DNA of 53,418 nucleotides from Planctomycetota bacterium (GTDB lineage: Bacteria; Planctomycetota; SZUA-567). Shown here one piece after another: positions 1-8,240 of the stretch. The first letter of the stretch is position 1; every line of letters begins with the position of its first letter. The notes under the pieces are model-generated. The model was not told the origin of the DNA and did not search any database. It saw only the letters and a program-made list of their open reading frames with translations. The translations under genes and the position numbers were made by a program. Location: assembly GCA_020060765.1 (NCBI GenBank), contig JAGUZQ010000096.1, positions 1-53,418 of the forward strand, read 5' to 3'.

Positions 1-1689
1 CACGTCCAGCGCCGCCAGCTCCCGCGCGGCCTGCTGCACCCGCTCCACCTGCTGGGCGACCGCCTCGCGCAGTTCGACAAACAGTTCGTACTCCAGCGAG
101 AAAATCCGCTCCTCCGCGCCCAACACCTTGCTTTCGTATTCCTTCAATTCAGGCGTGATGTAACGCTCGGCGTTGACCAGCGTCTGCTTGCGCTCGTAAT
201 TTTCCGGCACCTTGTCCTTGTGGACGTTGGTGATTTCCAGGTAATAGCCAAAGACCTTGTTGAAGCCGATTTTGAGGGAAGGGATGCCGCTGCGTTCCTG
301 TTCGGTCGCCTGGAAACGCGCCATCCAGTCCTTTCCGCCGTGGGCAATGGCGCGCAGTTCGTCCAGTTCAGCATTGAAGCCCTCGCGGATCATCCTGCCT
401 TCGCGCAGAATCACCGGCGGTTCCTCCACCAGCGCGCGTTCGATAATCTCCGCCACGTCTTCCAGCAGATCAATCCCGGCGGAAAGTTGGCTCAACAACG
501 GCGCGGAAAAATCCCGCCCGAGCTGCGCGATGCCAGGCAACATGCGGATGCTGCCTGCCAGGGCAGACAGGTCGCGGGCGTTGGCGCGGGCGGTGATGAC
601 GCGCGCCATGATGCGTTCCATGTCGGCCACGCCGCCTAGCAGTTCGCGCAACTCCGCGCGCGGGGAATGGTTTTCCATCAGCTCGAACACCGCCGCCTGC
701 CGTTCTTGAATCGGCGCCACTGCCGCCAAGGGTCGCAGCAGCCAGTTCTTGAGCAGGCGTCCCCCCGGCCCCGTGCGCGTGCGGTCAAGCACGCCGAGCA
801 GGGTGTTGCCACGGTTGCCTTCCATCAGCGGATGGGTGAGTTCGAGATTGCGCTGGGTAGTGCGGTCGAGGATCAGGTGTTCGCTGCGTTCAACCCGCCG
901 GAGCGAGGAAATATGTTTCAGGCCGGTCTGGGGTTGGGTTTCCTTGATGTATTCCAGCGCCGCCCCAGCCGCCCCGATGGCGCAAGTCGCGCCGGTCAGG
1001 CCGAAACCGTCCAGCGTGGCAACGCCGAACTGCTCCTTGATAAAACTCTCGCTCAATCGGTGGTCGAAAAAATAATCGTCGCGCTTCGTCACCACCCCCA
1101 CCGCGCGGTATTGCAGCGCCTGGTTGAGCGGCTTGCCTTCCGCATAAGCGGCGTGAGGAACCAGCGTCTCGGCGGGCGACAGTCGCTCCAGTTCGTCGCC
1201 GAGGGTTTCCGGGTCGAGCACCGAGACGAAAAATTCTCCCGTCGACAAATCCACGCACGCCAGCCCCGACTCTTTCGCGTCCATCATGACGGCGGCGAGA
1301 AAATTGTTGGAATGGCTTTGGAGGCAGGAATCCTCCAGCACCGTGCCGGGAGTCACCACCCGCGTTACGCCGCGCTTGACTACGCCCTTGGCGGTGGCAG
1401 GGTCTTCAAGCTGGTCGCAGATAGCCACCTTCTGACCCAGGCCGATCAGTTCCTTCAGGTAGCGTTCGCAGGCGTGGTGCGGCACGCCTGCCATGGGGAC
1501 GGGGTTGTCGCCTTTGCTGCGGCTGGTGAGGGTGAGGTTGCACAGTTCCGCGCAGACTTTCGCGTCTTCGTAAAACATTTCGTAAAAGTCGCCCATCCGG
1601 AAAAACAGGATCGTGTCGGGATAGGCGTCTTTCGTCTCGCGCCACTGCCGCATGGCGGGAGTCAGGCTGTCTGCGTCTTGTTTGGACAT
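1..1689 (-). CDS. mutS: DNA mismatch repair protein MutS, N-terminal 563 residues (cut by window edge)
   Basis: The reading frame opens at ATG 1689 and runs without a stop to base 1, so the gene is truncated only by the window. The start reads MSKQDADSLTPAMRQW and is followed by the mismatch-contact motif FRMGDFYEMF, whose Phe35-Tyr36-Glu37 match the Phe-x-Glu that wedges into mispaired DNA in MutS. The connector, lever and clamp regions follow; the Walker ATPase half, expected after about residue 600, lies outside. MutS binds mismatches and recruits MutL. It lies 60 bp downstream of rfbC on the same strand. The visible N-terminus looks intact and of the normal MutS1 type rather than MutS2, which lacks this mismatch domain. 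Confidence 0.96.
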   Translation of the reverse strand, partial: MSKQDADSLTPAMRQWRETKDAYPDTILFFRMGDFYEMFYEDAKVCAELCNLTLTSRSKGDNPVPMAGVPHHACERYLKELIGLGQKVAICDQLEDPATAKGVVKRGVTRVVTPGTVLEDSCLQSHSNNFLAAVMMDAKESGLACVDLSTGEFFVSVLDPETLGDELERLSPAETLVPHAAYAEGKPLNQALQYRAVGVVTKRDDYFFDHRLSESFIKEQFGVATLDGFGLTGATCAIGAAGAALEYIKETQPQTGLKHISSLRRVERSEHLILDRTTQRNLELTHPLMEGNRGNTLLGVLDRTRTGPGGRLLKNWLLRPLAAVAPIQERQAAVFELMENHSPRAELRELLGGVADMERIMARVITARANARDLSALAGSIRMLPGIAQLGRDFSAPLLSQLSAGIDLLEDVAEIIERALVEEPPVILREGRMIREGFNAELDELRAIAHGGKDWMARFQATEQERSGIPSLKIGFNKVFGYYLEITNVHKDKVPENYERKQTLVNAERYITPELKEYESKVLGAEERIFSLEYELFVELREAVAQQVERVQQAARELAALDV

Positions 1690-1749
1690 GGGTATTTTTC
1701 TCAAATGAAACGCACAGCATAACGCCTGAGGCGCGCGCGGTCAACAAGA

Positions 1750-2304
1750 CTATTCCGGCAGTTTTTCCGGCGGCACGTCGCGCAGGCGCGGCAACACCGC
1801 GTCTTTCTCCGACAGGATCGCCTCCATTTCCGGCCAGTCGATCTCAAGATCGGGGTCGTTCCACAGCACGCCGTAATCGTCGCCGGGATTGTAATAGTCG
1901 TCGCACTTGTAAATCACGTCGGCGTATTCCGACAGGACGATAAAGCCGTGGGCGAAACCGCCGGGGATGAAAAGCTGCTGCCGGTTTTCGGCAGACAGGA
2001 TCGCGCCGATCCATTTGCCGAAGGTGGGCGAACTTTGGCGAATGTCGAGCGCGATGTCGAAAATCTCGCCGCGCGCGACCGAGATCAACTTCGCCTGCGG
2101 TTTCTTCAACTGATAGTGCAATCCCCGCACCACGCCAAACGAGGAGCGGGAATGATTGTCCTGTTTGAAGTCGGCGACAATTCCTGCATCGACATAATCC
2201 GATTTTTTATATATTTCCGAGAAAAATCCGCGATGATCCGCGAACAGCCGCGGCGTAATCAGCACCGCTCCGGCGATTTCGGTGGTTTCGATTTCGAGAG
2301 GCAT
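1750..2304 (-). CDS. rfbC: dTDP-4-dehydrorhamnose 3,5-epimerase
   Basis: The 184-residue product begins MPLEIETTEIAG and has the RmlC jelly-roll signature: VVRGLHYQ with catalytic His63, the FIPGGFAHGF stretch with His119, and Tyr132 in the VIYKCDDYY segment. It converts dTDP-4-keto-6-deoxy-D-glucose to the L-lyxo form in dTDP-L-rhamnose synthesis for surface polysaccharide. An upstream in-frame ATG at 2340 would add 12 residues, but GGAG sits five bases before the ATG at 2304 and the family length is about 180-185, so 2304 is preferred. Other rhamnose genes (rfbA, B, D) are not in the window. The promoter side carries an 80-bp palindromic repeat. Confidence 0.95.
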   Translation of the reverse strand: MPLEIETTEIAGAVLITPRLFADHRGFFSEIYKKSDYVDAGIVADFKQDNHSRSSFGVVRGLHYQLKKPQAKLISVARGEIFDIALDIRQSSPTFGKWIGAILSAENRQQLFIPGGFAHGFIVLSEYADVIYKCDDYYNPGDDYGVLWNDPDLEIDWPEMEAILSEKDAVLPRLRDVPPEKLPE

Positions 2305-2375
2305 TGGGTCTCCGGTAGTATTTATTAAGGACTTGTTCAAAAATAATTTGTGTATGAAACAATTTATCTTTGCTT

Positions 2376-2455
2376 CGTCATTCCCGCGAAGGCGGGAATC
2401 CAGGCGGTGTTGCGTACGGTTTCTCCCCTGGATTCCCGCCTTCGCGGGAATGACG
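2376..2455. repeat. 80-bp inverted repeat built from two dRS3-like palindromes
   Basis: Arms of 28 bp (2376-2403 and 2428-2455) are perfect reverse complements around a 24-bp spacer. Each arm holds a 20-bp palindrome of the form ATTCCC-N8-GGGAAT (2380-2399, 2432-2451), the same core as the Neisseria dRS3 repeat. Related copies lie at 25871-25898 (complete) and near 9902 (half). It sits between rfbC and the 3' end of the next minus-strand gene. Confidence 0.85.
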
Positions 2456-2511
2456 CGCGTAAGTTTCTCAGTTTTTTTTCAGGCATTTCACTATCCGCTT
2501 TTTGCAGAAGA

Positions 2512-2937
2512 CTATAAGTTACTTTTGACCGAATCATAATTATCCTTATCCGTGCAGGAAAGGGTGCAAATCCGCAAGCACGACGCCCAGGCAAAAGCTG
2601 CTCCGGAAAAGTATAAAGCGCATTTCCAGAAACAATAAACCGCGGTTATCAAGTCGCTTCGTCGAAACTCTTCTGTATGACAGTATTCAAGCAGCCAAGT
2701 TATTGCAACATAGTTTGTAAACCAATTTGGGTGAGGCCACCAAGTGTCTATTTCAACTGGGAGATCGCCGTGAGAAATTACCAAATATGCTGAATACCAA
2801 CCATAAGCTGCATATGCAAAAATGCTGGCGGAAACAATAACCGCGTTCATCAACAGCCGGGGGCAGCGTCGTTTTTTCCACAAAGTCGCAACATAGACCA
2901 GCAACAGGATAATCGCAATAACCAGATATGCCGTCAT
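2512..2937 (-). CDS. Small multi-pass membrane protein, unknown function
   Basis: No family was recognised. The 141-residue product begins with a hydrophobic segment (about residues 2-18), then a short basic stretch and a second hydrophobic segment (about 28-50). A third lies near residues 100-117, and the C-terminus has several cysteines. Its ATG at 2937 overlaps the stop of the upstream gene in an ATGA arrangement, so translation is probably coupled, which is the main support that it is real. It is the last gene of a three-gene membrane operon reading from 3829 to 2512. Tryptophan and tyrosine are unusually frequent in the middle. Confidence 0.7.
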   Translation of the reverse strand: MTAYLVIAIILLLVYVATLWKKRRCPRLLMNAVIVSASIFAYAAYGWYSAYLVISHGDLPVEIDTWWPHPNWFTNYVAITWLLEYCHTEEFRRSDLITAVYCFWKCALYFSGAAFAWASCLRICTLSCTDKDNYDSVKSNL

Positions 2938-3299
2938 CGCTTGTCTTTTCCAACAGCCAAACTCGCCTTCAGCAGCGCCACCGTCTTTTCCTGCCCCAGA
3001 GCTTGCGCCAGCTCCAGCAGGGTTTCGCCATGGCGTTCGATCAATTCCGGCTTCTCGCGCAGCAGGGCAAGGACTTTTTCAAAATCCCCGGAACAGGCCG
3101 CGTCCAAAACCGGCTCGCGGATTTCCGGCAGGCTTTCGTGCCAGAGTACTATTACCAGCGAGAAAAATGCCAGCGCGACAATGCCGCTGAGACTGAACAA
3201 GCCGTCGATCAGACGGTAGCAATACATGACCGCGAGCAGCACTACCGCCAGCAGGCAGGCACCGAGAGTGAATTTCATCTGGCGGGGAAAAGGTTTCAC
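2934..3299 (-). CDS. Membrane protein with ankyrin-like C-terminal helices
   Basis: The 121-residue product starts at GTG 3299, which shares a base with the TAG of the gene upstream; GAGG seven bases before supports this start. Two transmembrane helices fill residues 8-55. They are followed by a soluble tail with an ankyrin-like helix pair (DAACSGDFEKVLALLREKP, then GETLLELAQALGQEKTVALL). The topology suggests a small membrane-anchored adaptor. Function is unknown; the coupled neighbours on both sides suggest the three proteins act in one membrane complex, which is inference. Confidence 0.75.
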   Translation of the reverse strand: MKPFPRQMKFTLGACLLAVVLLAVMYCYRLIDGLFSLSGIVALAFFSLVIVLWHESLPEIREPVLDAACSGDFEKVLALLREKPELIERHGETLLELAQALGQEKTVALLKASLAVGKDKR

Positions 3300-3829
3300 T
3301 ACCAGTCCTCGGACTTGTCGACTCCCGCCATGATCGCCGCGCCCAGCCAGAGGATGCCGCCCGCCACTGTGCTGAACATCAACGTCACGACGACAGACAC
3401 GAACCAGCCCAGCGCATAGAGATATTGCTTGTTATAAGCCTGTCCCAGTCCGGGAATCACGCTGAGAATGACGGCGAGAAACGGATTCCAGGTTTTCTCC
3501 ATCTGGGCGACAGAAGGAGCTGTGTTTTTTGGCGCGGGAGTTTCCGTCTTATCCGCCGAAAGCGCTGCTTTCTCGCCCACGCCGATGGAATTCAGCGCCT
3601 GCTCGGGAATGTACAGGGGGGAAACTTCTTTCGGCTGTTTCACCACCACGGTGTCGCTGACGACGGTGTCGGAAGTGGCGGCGGCGACTTCGTCCACCTT
3701 GCGGAACAGTACGCCACGCCCACATTTGGGACAGGGCGTTTCCTTGCGGAAGCGCTCCTCCTCGCCGCTGATAGTCACGCCGCACTCGGGACACCGCAAC
3801 CGCGCCAGGCCACTGCCTCCGCTCATCAT
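3299..3829 (-). CDS. Zinc-ribbon protein with a C-terminal membrane hairpin
   Basis: The N-terminus carries two Cys pairs, RCPECG and CPKCGRG, about 20 residues apart, typical of an MJ0042/zinc-ribbon domain. A low-complexity Val/Lys linker follows. The last 60 residues hold a membrane hairpin (NPFLAVILSVIPGLGQAYNK, then a second helix), resembling TM2/DUF5683-type domains. Tandem ATGs at 3829 and 3826 both follow GGGAGGAG; the second has the better spacing. A TTG at 3841 would add four residues but lies within the ribosome site. It is first in the operon with the genes ending at 2934 and 2512. Similar zinc-ribbon membrane proteins are common and uncharacterised in PVC bacteria. Confidence 0.8.
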   Translation of the reverse strand: MMSGGSGLARLRCPECGVTISGEEERFRKETPCPKCGRGVLFRKVDEVAAATSDTVVSDTVVVKQPKEVSPLYIPEQALNSIGVGEKAALSADKTETPAPKNTAPSVAQMEKTWNPFLAVILSVIPGLGQAYNKQYLYALGWFVSVVVTLMFSTVAGGILWLGAAIMAGVDKSEDW

Positions 3830-3935
3830 CTCCTCCCGCAATTCGATTCGCAGTATCTTATGATATGTATGGCGGCTTGGGGCGCAACTATTTTTGACGG
3901 CTAACGCGACAGCCCTCTAGCAAGGATGATCCAGC

Positions 3936-5399
3936 CTATTTTTTTTCACCGGTAAACCAAAGCGCCTTGTTTGGATTCTGCCCGAAGGGGGAGTAGAGCG
4001 GATCGCCCCAGATACTGCCGGTGATATAGCCGCCCCGCTCGGAACCGCCGCTGGTCACCATGGCTTCGCAAACGGTTGCCCCGGCGACGAGCTGGCGGAA
4101 GACGCTGAACCAGGCGTGCAGGCGGGCGTCCTGCGGATGGTGAATGTTGACGATAACCGTGGTGGCACCGCGCCTGAGCAGGGAGCCGGCGAAAGCCTTG
4201 CCGTTGCTGACGGAAACCGCGGCGACAAGCCCGGGCTTGACGTCAAGGCTGTCGGGCCAGGGGGTAACGTTTTCCGTGGTGTTGTTAACGCCGCCGGCGG
4301 AAAAAATAAGCGGGTTCAGACCCGGCTTGATCTGCCCTTTCATGAACTCTTCGGCAGTGTAATTCCAGGCCGGCTCCGGCAGGGGGCAGGATGGCTGCCA
4401 GCCGCCTTGGGATTTGATCCGGACAATGCGTTGCGGGATCACGCCCTGCATGATGGCGTCTTGTGCCATCGCTTCGGAAATGCTGGATTCAACGTCGATG
4501 AAAGAAGTGGTGTTCCCTTCCCGGCCAAAGAAGAGCAGGCAGCGTTCAGATTGTTTGTTAAAACTTTCGATGGAAGTAACGGCTGCGATTCCGCCCTCGA
4601 CCAGATCCTTGACAAACTGGGAGTTTTCAAGCGGTATGGCAAGCGCCGCCAGATTTTCCTCCGGTTTATCGTCCGGCTTGTTATTCCTGCCGACCGGAAA
4701 CACTTCTAGGTAATAGGGCATGCCGATGCGACCGTAGGGGCGGACGGAAGGGTGGTTGCGCAAGTTCACCAGCATAGTGTCGTACCATTCCCGCCCGGCA
4801 ATCATGAGGTCGCGTCCCTTGGGACACCAGCGGCTGGCATCGCGCGTACGCACCACAAACGGGCTGGCGCCGTCTCCCATGTCGAGATAGGGGAAGTAAA
4901 GGTTTGAATTATGGGGTGCGACCGACTGTTTGTCCCTGCATGACGGCGCTTCCTTTTTGACGTGGGCGAACCAGAGGCTGTGCCCGACCAAGCTGTCCAG
5001 AGCGAGATCGTGATTGTTATTGAGGTCGCGGATAATCATCGGAGTGCCAGGGGCAAGCAGAACTATCTGTATGCCGTTTTGCTTGATGTAATCCGCCACC
5101 GCCTGCAGAAACCCGAAAGTGCCGGGATTATCCCATTTGACTTTAGCTCCCATGTCATAGCCGAAAAGATGGGTCAGGGGCATTCCATAACGCTGCATAT
5201 ACCAGGCGGCAATATCATGCGAGAAGCTGTCAGGCTCCGCCAGGTCGACGCTATCCATCCGGGTGGTATTGTAGATGACCATGATTTTTCCGTGATCGAT
5301 CCATGGAGATTGGGCGGCGGCGATGGCCTCGGAACCAAACAGGATGAACGCCAGGTATGACAGAATAAGTGCTTTGGAGGTTGAATTTACGGTAATCAT
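3936..5399 (-). CDS. Secreted TIGR03790-like protein
   Basis: The product has 487 residues. Residues 1-28 form a signal peptide ending AIAAAQS. The mature protein opens with KIMVIYNTTRMDS and then describes a residue pattern (SHDIAAWYMQRYGMP) that resembles the TIGR03790 family, which begins with an asparagine after a hydrophobic strand and a Tyr-rich helix. The C-terminus has GDPLYSPFGQ, also typical. Members are exported proteins of unknown activity found in planctomycete-like and PEP-CTERM-bearing genomes; a caspase or gingipain-like fold has been suspected for similar proteins, but no catalytic His-Cys pair is claimed here. The ribosome site is AAAGGG before ATG 5399. The gene stands alone downstream of pilB. 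Confidence 0.6.
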   Translation of the reverse strand: MITVNSTSKALILSYLAFILFGSEAIAAAQSPWIDHGKIMVIYNTTRMDSVDLAEPDSFSHDIAAWYMQRYGMPLTHLFGYDMGAKVKWDNPGTFGFLQAVADYIKQNGIQIVLLAPGTPMIIRDLNNNHDLALDSLVGHSLWFAHVKKEAPSCRDKQSVAPHNSNLYFPYLDMGDGASPFVVRTRDASRWCPKGRDLMIAGREWYDTMLVNLRNHPSVRPYGRIGMPYYLEVFPVGRNNKPDDKPEENLAALAIPLENSQFVKDLVEGGIAAVTSIESFNKQSERCLLFFGREGNTTSFIDVESSISEAMAQDAIMQGVIPQRIVRIKSQGGWQPSCPLPEPAWNYTAEEFMKGQIKPGLNPLIFSAGGVNNTTENVTPWPDSLDVKPGLVAAVSVSNGKAFAGSLLRRGATTVIVNIHHPQDARLHAWFSVFRQLVAGATVCEAMVTSGGSERGGYITGSIWGDPLYSPFGQNPNKALWFTGEKK

Positions 5400-5641
5400 A
5401 AAAGCCCTTTGTGTACAGGATTGAGGCCGACCGCTGACGAAGCTGGTCGGAAATTATGACAGGCAAATATCAAGGCGCATTGCCTGAGCATGGACGAATA
5501 GGCAAGCAGTGCCTGCTGACTTTTTATGCAAGCGAACTTGCAACTTGAAAATTTCCTCACGCGTCTTCGCCGCGACCAACGGAAGCGCGCAAGTTTTCAG
5601 CGTCCGAAAGTGCCTGCAAAGTATGCCCGTGCGGCGCACAC

Positions 5642-8029
5642 TTACTCGATGCAGACGCCGCGGACGCTGCGGATGTCGGCGCGACCCATCAGGCACTTGA
5701 AGAAACCGTCCTCGAACAGTTCGTACATGCGGAAGCCGCTTTTCTCGTCGGGTTTTTTTCCCGCCTCGCGGATTTCGGCAATGCGCGCGCCGCTTACGAT
5801 CATGCGCTTTACTTCCTCGGTGCCGACCAGCAGTTCGTGAATGCCCATACGCCCTTTCAGGCCGGTGCCGTTGCAGGCTTCGCAGCCGGGACCCTTGATA
5901 TACATTTCGTCCAGGCGGAATTCGCGGTCGATGTATTTCACCACGTCTCCTTCGCGTTTGGCGCTGATGCCTGCAATGTCCTCGTCGGGAATCGGCTGCT
6001 TGACCTTGCATTTGGGGCAGATGGTCTTACACAGGCGCTGGGCGAGCACGCACAGCATGGCGTCGGAAAGCGTGACCGGATCAATGCCGATGTCGACCAG
6101 TCGCGTGACGGTTTCGGGAGCGTTGTTGGTGTGGAGGGTGGAGAACAGCAGGTGGCCGGTCAGCGCGGCTTCGATGGCGATGGAGCAGGTTTCGAAGTCG
6201 CGCATTTCGCCTACCATGATGACGTCCGGGTCCTGCCGCAAGAACGCGCGCAGGGCTTCTTTAAAGGTAAGCCCGACTTCCGGCTTGATCTGCACCTGCC
6301 GCAATCCTTCCTGCGTGATTTCCACCGGGTTTTCGGCGGTGAGGATTTTGCGGTCGGGGGTGTTGATGTTGGCTACGGTCGCGTGCAGGGTGGTGGTCTT
6401 GCCCGAACCCGTGGGGCCGACGCACAGCACCATGCCGTAGGGTTTCAGGAACTGCGCCTCGTATGGCTTGATCACCCAGTCGAGGAAGCCCATTTTCTGG
6501 AGCGGCAGGGGTTTCGAGTCGGCGAGGATACGCATGACGATATCCTCGTTGCCGCCGACGGTGGGGCAGATGTTGACGCGGAGTTCGATGTTGTAGCGTC
6601 CGCCGTGTTCCTTGAAGCGTATACGGCCGTCCTGCGGCACGCGGTGTTCGGTGATGTTCATGTCGCTCATGATCTTGTAACGGGCGACGAGGGCGTTTTT
6701 CGCATGGAAGGGGATGTTGAGGGTTTTTTCCAGCGCGCCGTCGCGGCGGACGCGCACCAGCACCATTTTTTCCATCGGCTCGATGTGGATGTCGCTGCCG
6801 CCGAGGCGGAAGGCGTCCTCGATGATGCGGTTGCAGAGGCGGACGATGGGCGCGTCGTCCTCCTTGGCGCCGTCCTTGATGCTGACCGCCTCGACCTCTT
6901 CCTGTTGTTCGATGCCCAGGTCGTCGGCGAGCTGGTCGAAGAGTTCGCCCAGCGCCTCGGGTTCGCCTTCGCCGGCGGCCGCCGCTTCCGGGTGCAGGGC
7001 ATGGTGGATCATCTGCAGAATCTCGACGCGGGAAGACATAAGTATCTTGCTGATCTTGGCACCGGTGCGGATTTCGATATCCTCGATAACGATGAAATCT
7101 TTGGGGTTGTGCATGACGACCTGCAACTGCAGATCGCCGTTCTCATCCAGCGTCTGCTTATAGGGGCAGATGAGGGAGCGCTTGCAATAAGGTTCGGTGA
7201 TGTTTTCGATCAGCTCGGGATTGATCTGCATATCCTTGCTGAATTCCAGGTATTCCACCCCGTGCATTTCGGCCAGGCACTTGGTGATGCTTTTTTCGCT
7301 GATTTCATACTGCTCCACCAACAGGTCGAGCAGTTTTTTCCGGTCGGTGCGGGCGCGCTCCTGCGCCTCCTTCAACTTGAGTTCGGTAATCAGCCCGTTT
7401 TCGACCAGCAGGTCGTTGATGTTGAGTTTTTTCTTTTCCTTGCGGATCATGCGGGTGTGGGCCTGCGAGTTCTGCAGGGCGATGCCGACATAGTTGGCCA
7501 ATTTCTCCAGCAGCTTCACATCTTCCGCTCCGAAGACGCCGCCATCGGTTTTATTGAGCGCCTGAATCACGCCTACCGTGCGGTCATGCAGAGTCGCCGC
7601 CGCTACCAGCATACTCTTGGAGCGGTAGCCGGTTTTCTTGTCCCAGGTGGAGTCGAACTTGGGCAGGGGGGAAATCGCTCGCAGTTCCGCCTCGTTATAG
7701 ACGTCGCTGATGCAGACGGTCTTGCCGGTGCAGGCGACATAGCCGGAAATGCTGTCGTGGTTGTACGGTACCCGGATTTCCTTGACTTCCGTGCCCACGA
7801 AGGTACGGCTGACCAGTTCCCGCCCCTCCGTCGCGCCGGTGTCCTCGACGATATACACCGTCGTGCGGTCACAGAGCAGAAGCTTGCAGGTGGAGTTGGT
7901 GATTTCTTTCAGCACCTCGCTCAGTTCCAGCGTGGAGAGGATCTTCTTGTTGACCTCGTCCAGCAGGATCTGCTCCTCGAGCTGTCCCTTGATATCGCTG
8001 ACCAGATCCATGAATTCATTTTCAGCCAT
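5642..8029 (-). CDS. pilB: GAF-domain type II secretion/type IV pilus assembly ATPase (GspE/PilB)
   Basis: The 795-residue product is a fusion. A GAF-like sensor domain fills residues 30-190, an MshEN/GspE N-terminal domain about 200-340, and the secretion ATPase 395-790. ATPase motifs are complete: Walker A GPTGSGKTTT (538-547), Walker B VIMVGEMRD (603-611), His box with His626 and His633, and a tetracysteine zinc site (Cys671, 674, 716, 719). The enzyme powers pilin polymerisation or pseudopilus assembly at the inner membrane. Ordinary PilB is about 570 residues, so the GAF domain is an addition. Start: GGAGA six bases before ATG 8029; an in-frame start at 8092 lacks a site. No pilin, PilC or PilT is adjacent. 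Confidence 0.93.
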   Translation of the reverse strand: MAENEFMDLVSDIKGQLEEQILLDEVNKKILSTLELSEVLKEITNSTCKLLLCDRTTVYIVEDTGATEGRELVSRTFVGTEVKEIRVPYNHDSISGYVACTGKTVCISDVYNEAELRAISPLPKFDSTWDKKTGYRSKSMLVAAATLHDRTVGVIQALNKTDGGVFGAEDVKLLEKLANYVGIALQNSQAHTRMIRKEKKKLNINDLLVENGLITELKLKEAQERARTDRKKLLDLLVEQYEISEKSITKCLAEMHGVEYLEFSKDMQINPELIENITEPYCKRSLICPYKQTLDENGDLQLQVVMHNPKDFIVIEDIEIRTGAKISKILMSSRVEILQMIHHALHPEAAAAGEGEPEALGELFDQLADDLGIEQQEEVEAVSIKDGAKEDDAPIVRLCNRIIEDAFRLGGSDIHIEPMEKMVLVRVRRDGALEKTLNIPFHAKNALVARYKIMSDMNITEHRVPQDGRIRFKEHGGRYNIELRVNICPTVGGNEDIVMRILADSKPLPLQKMGFLDWVIKPYEAQFLKPYGMVLCVGPTGSGKTTTLHATVANINTPDRKILTAENPVEITQEGLRQVQIKPEVGLTFKEALRAFLRQDPDVIMVGEMRDFETCSIAIEAALTGHLLFSTLHTNNAPETVTRLVDIGIDPVTLSDAMLCVLAQRLCKTICPKCKVKQPIPDEDIAGISAKREGDVVKYIDREFRLDEMYIKGPGCEACNGTGLKGRMGIHELLVGTEEVKRMIVSGARIAEIREAGKKPDEKSGFRMYELFEDGFFKCLMGRADIRSVRGVCIE

Positions 8030-8162
8030 TGCTATTCTCCGGAAACCACGACGTTTAAGGCGATTATAAACCTCCCGCTCGCAATCCGTCAACAGCGGAA
8101 GATAAAAATCCGCCGAAGCTTGCGTTGAAGGCGGCGGTCATGCAAAATACCGGAGAACAGAT

Positions 8163-8221
8163 TTGCTTACGGTTAATTAAGGAAAAATCTTTCTGCTTCA
8201 GAAAAAGTGCGAAACTCGAAC
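8163..8221. repeat. Intergenic repeat, copy 1
   Basis: Bases 8168-8203 match 9854-9889 at 31 of 36 positions, and bases 8203-8221 (AAAAGTGCGAAACTCGAAC) recur exactly at 25997-26015. It lies in the divergent promoter region between pilB and the GNAT-cNMP gene, so it may hold promoter sequence for the latter. Confidence 0.75.
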
Positions 8222-8240
8222 TTAGGAGAGGAAGTTTCTC

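Noticed and set aside
667..1722. Long plus-strand open frame (351 codons) across mutS
   Set aside because: It is antisense to a clear MutS and has no recognisable domain; high GC produces such shadows.
5837..8128. 763-codon plus-strand frame opposite pilB
   Set aside because: His/Gln/Val-rich shadow of the GspE/PilB gene, with no family signature.
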